A stretch of 10,570 nucleotides of DNA from Acidobacteriota bacterium (lineage in GTDB: Bacteria; Acidobacteriota; Terriglobia; Terriglobales; Acidobacteriaceae): contig JAJYAE010000144.1 in NCBI GenBank assembly GCA_021779695.1, positions 1 to 10,570 on the forward strand. Reading direction: 5' to 3'. The notes beneath the pieces were generated by a model, which had not been told where the DNA came from, did no database searches, and was given only the letters and a program-made list of their open reading frames with translations. Positions 1 through 5,573 of this stretch are shown in pieces (positions within the stretch are counted from its first letter, which is position 1; the number at the start of each line of letters is the position of its first letter). A program made the translations under genes and the position numbers.

Positions 1-371
1 GAAGAACCCTCCGCTTGGAGGCTACCACACGGTGATTTTCGCCTGATCTGCCATGCTGCGCCCGCTTCCGGTCTCCCATCCGGCTACCAATCATGATTCA
101 ATCGCTCAGCGGACTTCATGTGTGTGTTCGCTTGCAGTCTGCGAAGCGTGAAAGGGAGATGAAAACTTTGAAGTTGATTCAGAAGCCGAAGCAAATCCAG
201 CAGGAACTGCTATATTGACTGTATTGCTGTCCCTTGATTGACTCGCAGGTGAGGTAGTTCGGCAGGAAAGTGCTTGCTTGCTCTCTTCTCTCCCTCGCAG
301 ATGGCCTTGGCTGAAATGCCACTTCTGGTGGCGAAGATGGAACACTTCACCCAAGTGAGGACGGCGAAGCT
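1..371. other. Leader region without a recognisable gene
   Basis: I see no convincing coding sequence here. One + frame is open from base 1 to a TGA at 94-96 (about 31 codons) and could be the tail of an upstream gene, but I do not recognise it. A 19-codon ORF (159-218, MKTLKLIQKP...) follows a purine-rich AAAGGGAG that directly touches its ATG, so the spacing is poor. Small perfect or near-perfect hairpins occur at 129-148 (one bulge), 199-211 (AGCAG-GAA-CTGCT), 318-332 and 343-357. TATATT at 211-216 resembles a -10 box but has no -35 box at a proper distance. The region is best read as the 5' leader of the operon that begins at 372, which is inference. Confidence 0.4.
318..357 (+). promoter_or_regulatory. 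Tandem hairpins ahead of the NusG-like gene
   Basis: Two perfect 5-bp inverted repeats stand side by side: GCCAC/GTGGC (318-322 with 328-332, loop TTCTG) and CACTT/AAGTG (343-347 with 353-357, loop CACCC). The second touches the GAGGA (357-361) that is the likely ribosome-binding site for the TTG start at 372. They could modulate translation or act as an RNA or pause signal in the operon leader. The stems are short and may be chance. There is no following U-tract, so they are not intrinsic terminators. Confidence 0.25.
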
Positions 372-1001
372 TTGCAAGGTTTCCGGTCAGTTCGAGAAAT
401 TCGTGTCGATTCAAAACGGACATCGACCGAGCTGCCAGGATCGCAGGCTCGATCTTGGTTTGCTGTGTACACCGCATGCCGGCATGAGAAAAAGGTCTCG
501 CTCTACCTACGGCAGCGCGCCATTGAGCATTACCTCCCGCTATATCAGACCGTGCGTAAGTGGAAAGACGGTTCACGCGTCACTCTTGATTTGCCACTTT
601 TCCCGGGTTACATGTTTGTTCACATTGCACAGTCGGAACGGACAGGAGTTCTTGGCGTGCCAGGGGCGGTCGCTCTGGTGGATGGAACCGGGGGCGCACC
701 TGCACCCATTCCGGATGGAACGATCCGGGCTCTTCAATGCGGGATCAAAGAGCATAGGGTAGAGCCCCACCCGCTCCTGATCGTGGGCCAAACTGTGCGC
801 ATCTGCACTGGCTCCTTCGCAGGAATGGAAGGCGTCGTGGTGCGAAGGCGAAACGGCTTGCGTGTGGTGCTGACGCTCGGCCAGATTGCCCAAAGCCTCG
901 CGGTCGAGGTGAGTGAAGAGGATGTGGTGCCCTCAGCAGTTCCTCCGCGAGCCCTTTTCGCAGCTCCTGATGCAAGTCATCGCATCTGTCAAAGCGCCTG
1001 A
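372..1001 (+). CDS. Specialised NusG paralog (UpxY/RfaH/LoaP-type antiterminator)
   Basis: Predicted transcription elongation/antitermination factor of 209 aa. The NGN domain spans roughly residues 28-130. It opens with SWFAVYTACRHEKKV, continues through HYLPLY, and has the FPGYMFVHI strand at 77-85, a pattern typical of NusG paralogs that head polysaccharide loci. A C-terminal KOW region starts near residue 138 (VGQTVRICTGSFAGMEGVV). Such proteins bind RNA polymerase and prevent premature termination in long capsule or exopolysaccharide operons; the target here is inferred from position. The start is a TTG. The frame is open only back to 315 (TGA at 312-314) and offers no ATG or GTG before the NGN core, while GAGGA lies 10 nt upstream. 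The gene ends 94 nt before the tetR-like gene. General NusG is unlikely given the divergent NGN sequence and the context. Confidence 0.85.
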   Translation: MQGFRSVREIRVDSKRTSTELPGSQARSWFAVYTACRHEKKVSLYLRQRAIEHYLPLYQTVRKWKDGSRVTLDLPLFPGYMFVHIAQSERTGVLGVPGAVALVDGTGGAPAPIPDGTIRALQCGIKEHRVEPHPLLIVGQTVRICTGSFAGMEGVVVRRRNGLRVVLTLGQIAQSLAVEVSEEDVVPSAVPPRALFAAPDASHRICQSA

Positions 1002-1095
1002 TCTTTTTCAGTCGCTCGCAATATCGCGCATTCATTGGATCAAGCGGTCATCGATTCAAATCTATTTCTGGCACAACCTCCGGTAGGGAATCTTT

Positions 1096-1686
1096 ATGGC
1101 AGGCCTTTCAGGATCAAGTCGAAGTGGAACGGAGCAGCGCATTCTCACAACAGCTGCAGCCCTGTTTGCGCAATTTGGATACAACGGTGTGAGCACTCGG
1201 GAAATTGCCGGGGCGGCCGAAGTGAACGAGGTGACAATCTACAGGCACTACCCTCGCAAACGCGATCTGTACCTTGCCGTGCTGAGTGCCGAGGTGCAGA
1301 GAGTGCACCTGCGCGGAGAGTTGCTGACCCGCCTGGCCGAAGCACCGGATGCGAAGGAGGCACTTGCAGGTGCTTTTGAACTGATTGCGACTACATTGCA
1401 ACGAGAGCCAAAGCTGCTGCGCCTTCTCAGCTTCAGCGCGCTTGAACTGAGCGAAGAACTGGATCCATTGCTGCGCAGGCATCTTGGAGAGCAGGTTGAG
1501 GTGATCGCTCGTTATCTGGAACCGTGGATAGAGCGCGGGGAGCTGCGCTGTGTAAGCGCCAAGGCCCTGGTTCTCGCACTGGTGGCCATCGTGCTTGGCC
1601 GCGGACCGCTTCATCGCGTTTTCAGCGGCGATTCCGATAGCTTGCCCGCACTCTTTGAATCGTATGCGCGCGCTTGCTTGGTCTGA
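1096..1686 (+). CDS. TetR/AcrR-family transcriptional regulator
   Basis: A 196-aa protein, the usual size for the family. The N-terminal helix-turn-helix covers about residues 12-59: RILTTAAALFAQFGYNGVST, then REIAGAAEVNEVTIYRHY and the post-helix KRDLYLAV. The helical C-terminal half (about 60-196) would bind a ligand and dimerise; its sequence gives no ligand. The ATG at 1096 has a good ribosome-binding site (TAGGGAA, 1084-1090, spacing 5). The gene is co-directional with the exopolysaccharide genes and sits inside the locus, so a role in controlling it or itself is plausible but inferred. A 7-bp inverted repeat lies just after its stop codon and could be an operator. TetR-family members are usually repressors and often autoregulate. 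Confidence 0.9.
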   Translation: MAGLSGSSRSGTEQRILTTAAALFAQFGYNGVSTREIAGAAEVNEVTIYRHYPRKRDLYLAVLSAEVQRVHLRGELLTRLAEAPDAKEALAGAFELIATTLQREPKLLRLLSFSALELSEELDPLLRRHLGEQVEVIARYLEPWIERGELRCVSAKALVLALVAIVLGRGPLHRVFSGDSDSLPALFESYARACLV

Positions 1687-1702
1687 GAATTTAGATGGTT
1701 GC

Positions 1703-1730
1703 GCCAATCCATTTGGGATTCGTGATTGGC
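1703..1730 (+). repeat. Inverted repeat after the tetR-like gene
   Basis: GCCAATC at 1703-1709 is the exact reverse complement of GATTGGC at 1724-1730, with a 14-nt spacer. A competing smaller hairpin (AATCC 1706-1710 with GGATT 1716-1720, loop of 5) shares the left arm. It begins 17 nt after the TGA of the regulator. It may be an operator or part of a transcript-end structure. No U-tract follows, so it is not a standard terminator. Confidence 0.3.
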
Positions 1731-1940
1731 ATGGTTGAAACATCGAACCTCAATTCCCCCAAAGGAGTACCCAGGCCGGATTGAGTGATCAAGGAAAGGT
1801 GCAGAATTGAACTGGGAGTAGTTGATCCGCCTGCGCAACTTTCTGGATGCTGTATGTTTGCGGTGTTGCGGGCGAGGCTGGCGTTACGGTGTACGGACGA
1901 CGTTCTGATGAAAGAATGCGCGGAACAGGGAGCCTTCTAA

Positions 1941-2723
1941 ATGTCGGAACGGCAAGAGGATCGAAGTATTCTTGGAATCAAATTCTATGTTGGCGATGTG
2001 AGGGGAGCAATTGAGCGAGTCGCTCATGGCGGTCTCGTCGTCGTGCCGGCCGCTCCCGCTCTGAAGGATCTCCCTACCAACCGGAGCTATCGGGAGGCGC
2101 TTCTTGGAGCCGATCTCGTAATCACTGACTCGGCCTTCATGGTTCTGGCCTGGAGGATGCTGCAGGGCGAGTCTCTCCAGAGGCTCTCCGGACTCCGCTA
2201 TCTGCGCGAGTTACTACTTCAGCAAAATGTCAGGACACCTGGCTCCACACTGTGGGTGATGGCTGGTCAGGAAAGCGCCAGAAGGAATCTCGCTTGGCTG
2301 CAATCCCAGGGAGTCGAAGTGCCCGATGAGTGCGTGTACCAGGCGCCCGTGTACGGAGCCCAAATCGAAGACCAGTTGCTGCTTGAAAAGATTGAAAAGC
2401 TGCGCGTGAAGCACATTGTTGTGACTGTGGGCGGCGGGACTCAGGAGCGTCTCGGGTTCTATCTCAAGACGCGCCTCCACTATCTGCCCGCAATTCATTG
2501 CATTGGGGCGGCAATCGCATTTCTCAGCGGAGACCAGGTGCACATCCCGGTCTGGGCCGACCGACTGTATCTGGGATGGCTCTTTCGATGTGTTTCATCT
2601 CCGCAGCGATACATTCCCCGTTACTGGTCTGCATTTCAGTTGTTTCCGCTCATATGGAAGTATCGGAGCCAACTGCCGGTTTCGCCTGAAGGGATCAGCC
2701 AACGGCTTGAAGGAGAGTTCTGA
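1941..2723 (+). CDS. WecG/TagA/CpsF-family (GT26) glycosyltransferase, divergent
   Basis: A 260-aa protein matching the GT26 fold layout. The N-terminal half has TNRSYREALLGADLVITDS, where Asp63 aligns with the catalytic aspartate of the family (usually in a pDG motif). The C-terminal half has GGGTQERLGF in place of the usual GxPkQE, then IGAAIAFLSGD, HIPVWADRLYLGWLFR and PQRYIPRYW, which mirror the G-G-fDf-aG, RAP-w, EW-R and P-R-RY motifs. GT26 enzymes transfer a sugar (ManNAc, ManNAcA or Glc in known members) onto an undecaprenyl-linked acceptor at the inner face of the membrane. Several consensus residues differ, so donor and acceptor cannot be given. The ATG at 1941 follows CAGGGAG (spacing 8). 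A 51-codon ORF ends directly against this start (TAA-ATG). Confidence 0.82.
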   Translation: MSERQEDRSILGIKFYVGDVRGAIERVAHGGLVVVPAAPALKDLPTNRSYREALLGADLVITDSAFMVLAWRMLQGESLQRLSGLRYLRELLLQQNVRTPGSTLWVMAGQESARRNLAWLQSQGVEVPDECVYQAPVYGAQIEDQLLLEKIEKLRVKHIVVTVGGGTQERLGFYLKTRLHYLPAIHCIGAAIAFLSGDQVHIPVWADRLYLGWLFRCVSSPQRYIPRYWSAFQLFPLIWKYRSQLPVSPEGISQRLEGEF

Positions 2724-2889
2724 AGGTGTGCATCGGCCAAGATAATCAAAGAGAATGAACGAGACGGCAACCCCCGGGGCGATTTTGGTTCAACCGCTCG
2801 ACGTGAGCTGGGTCCTGAAGTCGCCAGTGGTTTCAAGCAGGGCTGCAATTAGTCAGCGCAATATTGATTGAAAAATGAAAGGGTGTGCG

Positions 2890-4329
2890 ATGTCGGAGCA
2901 GGTTTCCATTGCTGTCGTAGGTTCTGGTTATGTCGGATTGGTAGCAGCCGCTTGTTTTGCTGAGATGGGGCATCAGGTGATCTGCGTCGACAACGACGAA
3001 GCCAAGGTGCGTGTGCTGCGAGAAGGCGGTATTCCAATCCATGAGGAATATCTGCCCGAGCTGCTGAGCCGGCATCGCAAGAATCTGGTCGAGTTCACGA
3101 CCGATCTACGATCTGCCACGCAGACAGCGCAAGCGATCTTTATTGCCGTTGGGACGCCGCAAAGCAAGACGGGGAGCGCCGATCTGTCCTATGTCGATGC
3201 CGTCGCAAGTGAAATTGCGCGGTCGATCAATTCGTACAAGGTGATCGTCGAAAAGAGCACGGTGCCCGTTTACACAAATGAATGGATCCGCCGCGTAATC
3301 GAACGAAATGGCGTTTCGAGAGAGCTGTTCGATGTGACATCAAATCCCGAGTTTCTCCGGGAAGGAACCGCCGTTGTCGATTTTCTGCATGCCGATCGAA
3401 TCGTGATTGGCGCAGCCACTGAGCGTTCTGCGGGTCTGCTTCGCCGCATTTATGAGCCGCTTACATCGGGTGCGTATTATCGCGGTCAGAGTCCGGTGCC
3501 GGGACCGCGAAGCGAAGCCGATCCGCCTCCGATTTTGCAAACGTCCACAAAGGCCGCCGAGATTATCAAGCATGCATCCAATGCGTTCCTGGCCACCAAG
3601 ATTTCATTCATCAACATCGTTGCCAACATCTGTGAAGCGGCAGGCGCTGATGTTGAAGAGGTTGCCAAGGGGATCGGAATGGATACGCGCATTGGCCCAA
3701 AGTTTCTGCGCGCCGGTATTGGATACGGAGGTTCCTGCTTCCCGAAGGACGTCGCTGCTTTTCGCCACGTTGCCGAGCAGGTTGGGGTCGACTTCGGACT
3801 TCTCCATGAGGTCGAGAGAATCAATGAGGAGCAGAAGCTTCGTTTCTTCCAGAAGGTGCGCTCGGCGTTGTGGACATTTCGAGGCAAGAAAATTGGAGTG
3901 CTTGGATTAGCGTTCAAAGGCGGTACGGACGATATTCGCGAGTCGCCTGCCCTTGATATTGTGGAGCGCCTGTTGCATGAAGGTTGCATCGTCCGTGCTT
4001 ACGATCCGGCAGCGGAGCACCGCAGCAAGGAGGTCATTCCGGAGAGTTCGCAAATGCAGTACGTCTCGGACCCCTACACGGCTGCGCAGGATGCGGATGC
4101 CCTCCTGATTCTGAATGACTGGCACGAATTCCTTGAATTGGATTTCAAGCGCCTGCATCACACCTTGCGCTACCCAATTGTGATCGATGGGCGCAACCTC
4201 TTCGATCCAGTGTTGATGGCCAGCTTTGGATTTTCCTATCTCAGTGTTGGACGTCCTGGCGCGTCGCAGCCGCTGGATCCGATACCGACGTACTACATCC
4301 CCCGCCCCAGGGAAGGCGCGCACTCCTAA
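2890..4329 (+). CDS. ugd: UDP-glucose 6-dehydrogenase
   Basis: Oxidises UDP-glucose to UDP-glucuronate with two NAD+ in the cytoplasm, giving the substrate of the next enzyme. Visible features are the N-terminal Rossmann motif IAVVGSGYVGLVAA, VGTPQ in the NAD domain, EKSTVPV, SNPEFLREGTAV, the dimer helix HASNAFLATKISFIN, the catalytic Cys283 in GGSCFPKD, and the C-terminal UDP-binding domain with GLAFKGGTDDIRESPA. There is a roughly 20-residue insertion (YYRGQSPVPGPRSEADPPP) before the dimer helix, relative to short Ugd enzymes. The start at 2890 is chosen because AAAGGG (2878-2883) lies 6 nt upstream. An in-frame ATG at 2875 would add five residues but has a poor ribosome-binding site. Length is 479 aa. 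It is followed by uxs 106 nt downstream. Confidence 0.95.
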   Translation: MSEQVSIAVVGSGYVGLVAAACFAEMGHQVICVDNDEAKVRVLREGGIPIHEEYLPELLSRHRKNLVEFTTDLRSATQTAQAIFIAVGTPQSKTGSADLSYVDAVASEIARSINSYKVIVEKSTVPVYTNEWIRRVIERNGVSRELFDVTSNPEFLREGTAVVDFLHADRIVIGAATERSAGLLRRIYEPLTSGAYYRGQSPVPGPRSEADPPPILQTSTKAAEIIKHASNAFLATKISFINIVANICEAAGADVEEVAKGIGMDTRIGPKFLRAGIGYGGSCFPKDVAAFRHVAEQVGVDFGLLHEVERINEEQKLRFFQKVRSALWTFRGKKIGVLGLAFKGGTDDIRESPALDIVERLLHEGCIVRAYDPAAEHRSKEVIPESSQMQYVSDPYTAAQDADALLILNDWHEFLELDFKRLHHTLRYPIVIDGRNLFDPVLMASFGFSYLSVGRPGASQPLDPIPTYYIPRPREGAHS

Positions 4330-4435
4330 AGTCCTGCTTGTCCCATTCCCGGCTGGATTAACGGCTGCGGAGGCCTATGATTCGGATTGTGATTGCTAGA
4401 ACGTCGCCTGAAAAGAGAGGAAAGGATCGTATTCG

Positions 4436-5374
4436 ATGCGGATTTTGCTTGCTGGCGTAGCCGGCTTCCTTGGGTCGCATTTGGCTGATGCATTAATTGA
4501 TGAAGGCCACAGTGTTCTGGGGGTGGACAACCTGTGTACCGGCTCCTTGAAGAATCTTGCGCAGCTCAAGAATGAACCGAGATTCAGCTTTCTGGAGCAG
4601 GATATTTGTCAACCGTTTGATCCAGGTGCGGTTGATTATGTGTTCAGTTTTGCATCGCCCGCCAGCCCCGTGGACTACACTCGGCTTGGCGTGGAAACGC
4701 TCATGGTCGGTTCGGTTGGCACGCGAAACTTGCTGGACATCGCGCGGGTCTCGAAAGCCAGGTTCCTGCATGCTTCCACTTCGGAGTGCTACGGCGATCC
4801 TCTCCAGCATCCGCAGCGAGAAGACTACTGGGGCCATGTGAATCCTGTTGGTCCACGTTCGGTGTACGACGAGTCCAAGCGATTTTCTGAGGCGTTGATT
4901 ATGGCCTATTACCGCTACTACAACGTCGACACACGGATGGTGCGCATCTTCAATACCTATGGTCCGCGTCTTCAGAAGAATGATGGACGAGTGATTTCCA
5001 ACTTTATGACGCAGGCATTGAAGGGGGAAGAGCTAACTGTCTATGGAGAAGGTAAACAGACAAGAAGCTTCTGCTATGTATCGGATGAAATTGAAGGAAT
5101 CTTGAGGCTGTCGCGGTCCGATGAGCATCTTCCTGTCAATATCGGCAATCCTGTGGAGTGGACCATCATGGAGTGTGCCGAAGCGGTACTTCGTGTGACT
5201 CAATCATCCAGTAAGATTGCGTTCAGGCCGCTTCCTCAGGATGATCCAGCGCAAAGGCAGCCGGATATCTCAAAGGCGAAGAAACTGCTGGGCTGGGAGC
5301 CAAAGGTGAGCCTTGAGGCGGGGCTCCGCCTGAGTCTTGACTATTTTCGTTCGACGCTTGCGAGCCACGCATGA
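4436..5374 (+). CDS. uxs: UDP-glucuronate decarboxylase (UDP-xylose synthase)
   Basis: Extended short-chain dehydrogenase of 312 aa that decarboxylates UDP-glucuronate to UDP-xylose through a bound NAD+ cofactor. The nucleotide-binding motif is AGVAGFLGSH (residues 6-15), fitting GxxGxxG. The catalytic set is Thr115/Ser116/Glu117 in STSECYGDP, Tyr144 and Lys148 in YDESKR. HPQREDYWGHVNPVGPRS is highly characteristic of UXS and separates it from UDP-glucuronate epimerases and dTDP-glucose dehydratases. RSFCYVSDEIEGI carries the conserved Arg-Tyr-Val-x-Asp. The ATG at 4436 follows AAAGGA (4421-4426, spacing 9). It lies directly after ugd, so the two steps UDP-Glc to UDP-GlcA to UDP-Xyl are encoded together. 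The stop overlaps the ATG of a 44-codon ORF (ATGA). Confidence 0.94.
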   Translation: MRILLAGVAGFLGSHLADALIDEGHSVLGVDNLCTGSLKNLAQLKNEPRFSFLEQDICQPFDPGAVDYVFSFASPASPVDYTRLGVETLMVGSVGTRNLLDIARVSKARFLHASTSECYGDPLQHPQREDYWGHVNPVGPRSVYDESKRFSEALIMAYYRYYNVDTRMVRIFNTYGPRLQKNDGRVISNFMTQALKGEELTVYGEGKQTRSFCYVSDEIEGILRLSRSDEHLPVNIGNPVEWTIMECAEAVLRVTQSSSKIAFRPLPQDDPAQRQPDISKAKKLLGWEPKVSLEAGLRLSLDYFRSTLASHA

Positions 5375-5505
5375 TGCGAGATGCTGCCGCAGGCCTGCAT
5401 AGCCGACGAAGAGAGACAAGGTTGCGATTCGTCGGTCTAAAACTTGTCTCATCGGCTGGATTCATCTTGCGCGAAATCCATGCAGATGAACATGAAGGTG
5501 AGTAA
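5371..5505 (+). CDS. Possible small ORF of 44 codons, unrecognised
   Basis: The ORF starts at an ATG that overlaps the uxs stop in an ATGA, suggesting translational coupling, and a second ATG follows at once. It ends with TAA at 5503-5505. The product would be basic at the N-terminal side (SRRRETRLRF), with a short hydrophobic stretch (VGLKLVSSAGFIL) and an acidic end (HADEHEGE). I recognise no family. It overlaps the interlocking inverted repeats at 5401-5457, so the same bases may instead be a structured non-coding element. Chance openness of this length is common, so confidence is low. Confidence 0.2.
   Translation: MMRDAAAGLHSRRRETRLRFVGLKLVSSAGFILREIHADEHEGE
5401..5457 (+). promoter_or_regulatory. 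Interlocking inverted repeats, candidate RNA switch or pseudoknot
   Basis: Three complementary pairs are packed into 57 nt. Stem 1 is CCGACGAA (5403-5410) with TTCGTCGG (5428-5435), 8 perfect bp. Stem 2 is GAGACAAG (5413-5420) with CTTGTCTC (5443-5450), 8 perfect bp. Stem 3 is AGCCGA (5401-5406) with TCGGCT (5452-5457), 6 perfect bp. Stems 1 and 2 are interleaved as in an H-type pseudoknot. Stem 3 shares its left arm with stem 1 and encloses stem 2, giving an alternative fold. A perfect palindrome, GCAGGCCTGC (5389-5398), lies just before. The element sits in the 199-nt gap ahead of the export gene. No U-tract follows. I match it to no known riboswitch family. Confidence 0.4.
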
Positions 5506-5573
5506 GAGCGATGAGTCCGCTGCTGTCTTGATCCGGCGCTCGACGCGGGCCAACTGTAGTCAGAGGTATTGAG

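Noticed and set aside
8..21. CCTCC-GCTT-GGAGG as a terminator of an upstream gene
   Set aside because: Stem of only 5 bp and no U-tract after it.
205..245. TTGACT and TATATT boxes as a promoter
   Set aside because: Good single hexamers but none paired at 16-18 bp spacing.
250..266. GGTAGTTCGG as a possible ops (RfaH-recruitment) element
   Set aside because: Only the GGTAG core agrees; the following bases and the GGC lead of the ops consensus are missing.
106..576. 156-codon - strand open frame across the leader and the NusG-like gene
   Set aside because: No recognisable motif, and it runs antisense into the real gene; most likely a shadow frame.
274..762. 162-codon + strand open frame overlapping the NusG-like gene
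   Set aside because: It overlaps a clear NGN-domain gene in another frame and its translation shows no domain-like pattern.
1035..1059. Imperfect inverted repeat TTGGATC/GATTCAA before the tetR-like gene as an operator
   Set aside because: One mismatch and an 11-nt spacer; too weak to call without binding data.
1114..1743. 209-codon - strand open frame opposite the TetR-like gene
   Set aside because: Mirror frame of a well-supported helix-turn-helix protein; no coherent domain.
2772..2779. CCCCGGGG palindrome in the wecG-ugd gap
   Set aside because: Short GC palindrome with no loop; likely chance.
3407..3910. 167-codon + strand open frame inside ugd
   Set aside because: Alternate frame of a conserved enzyme, with Arg/Ser/Pro-rich composition typical of an off-frame translation.
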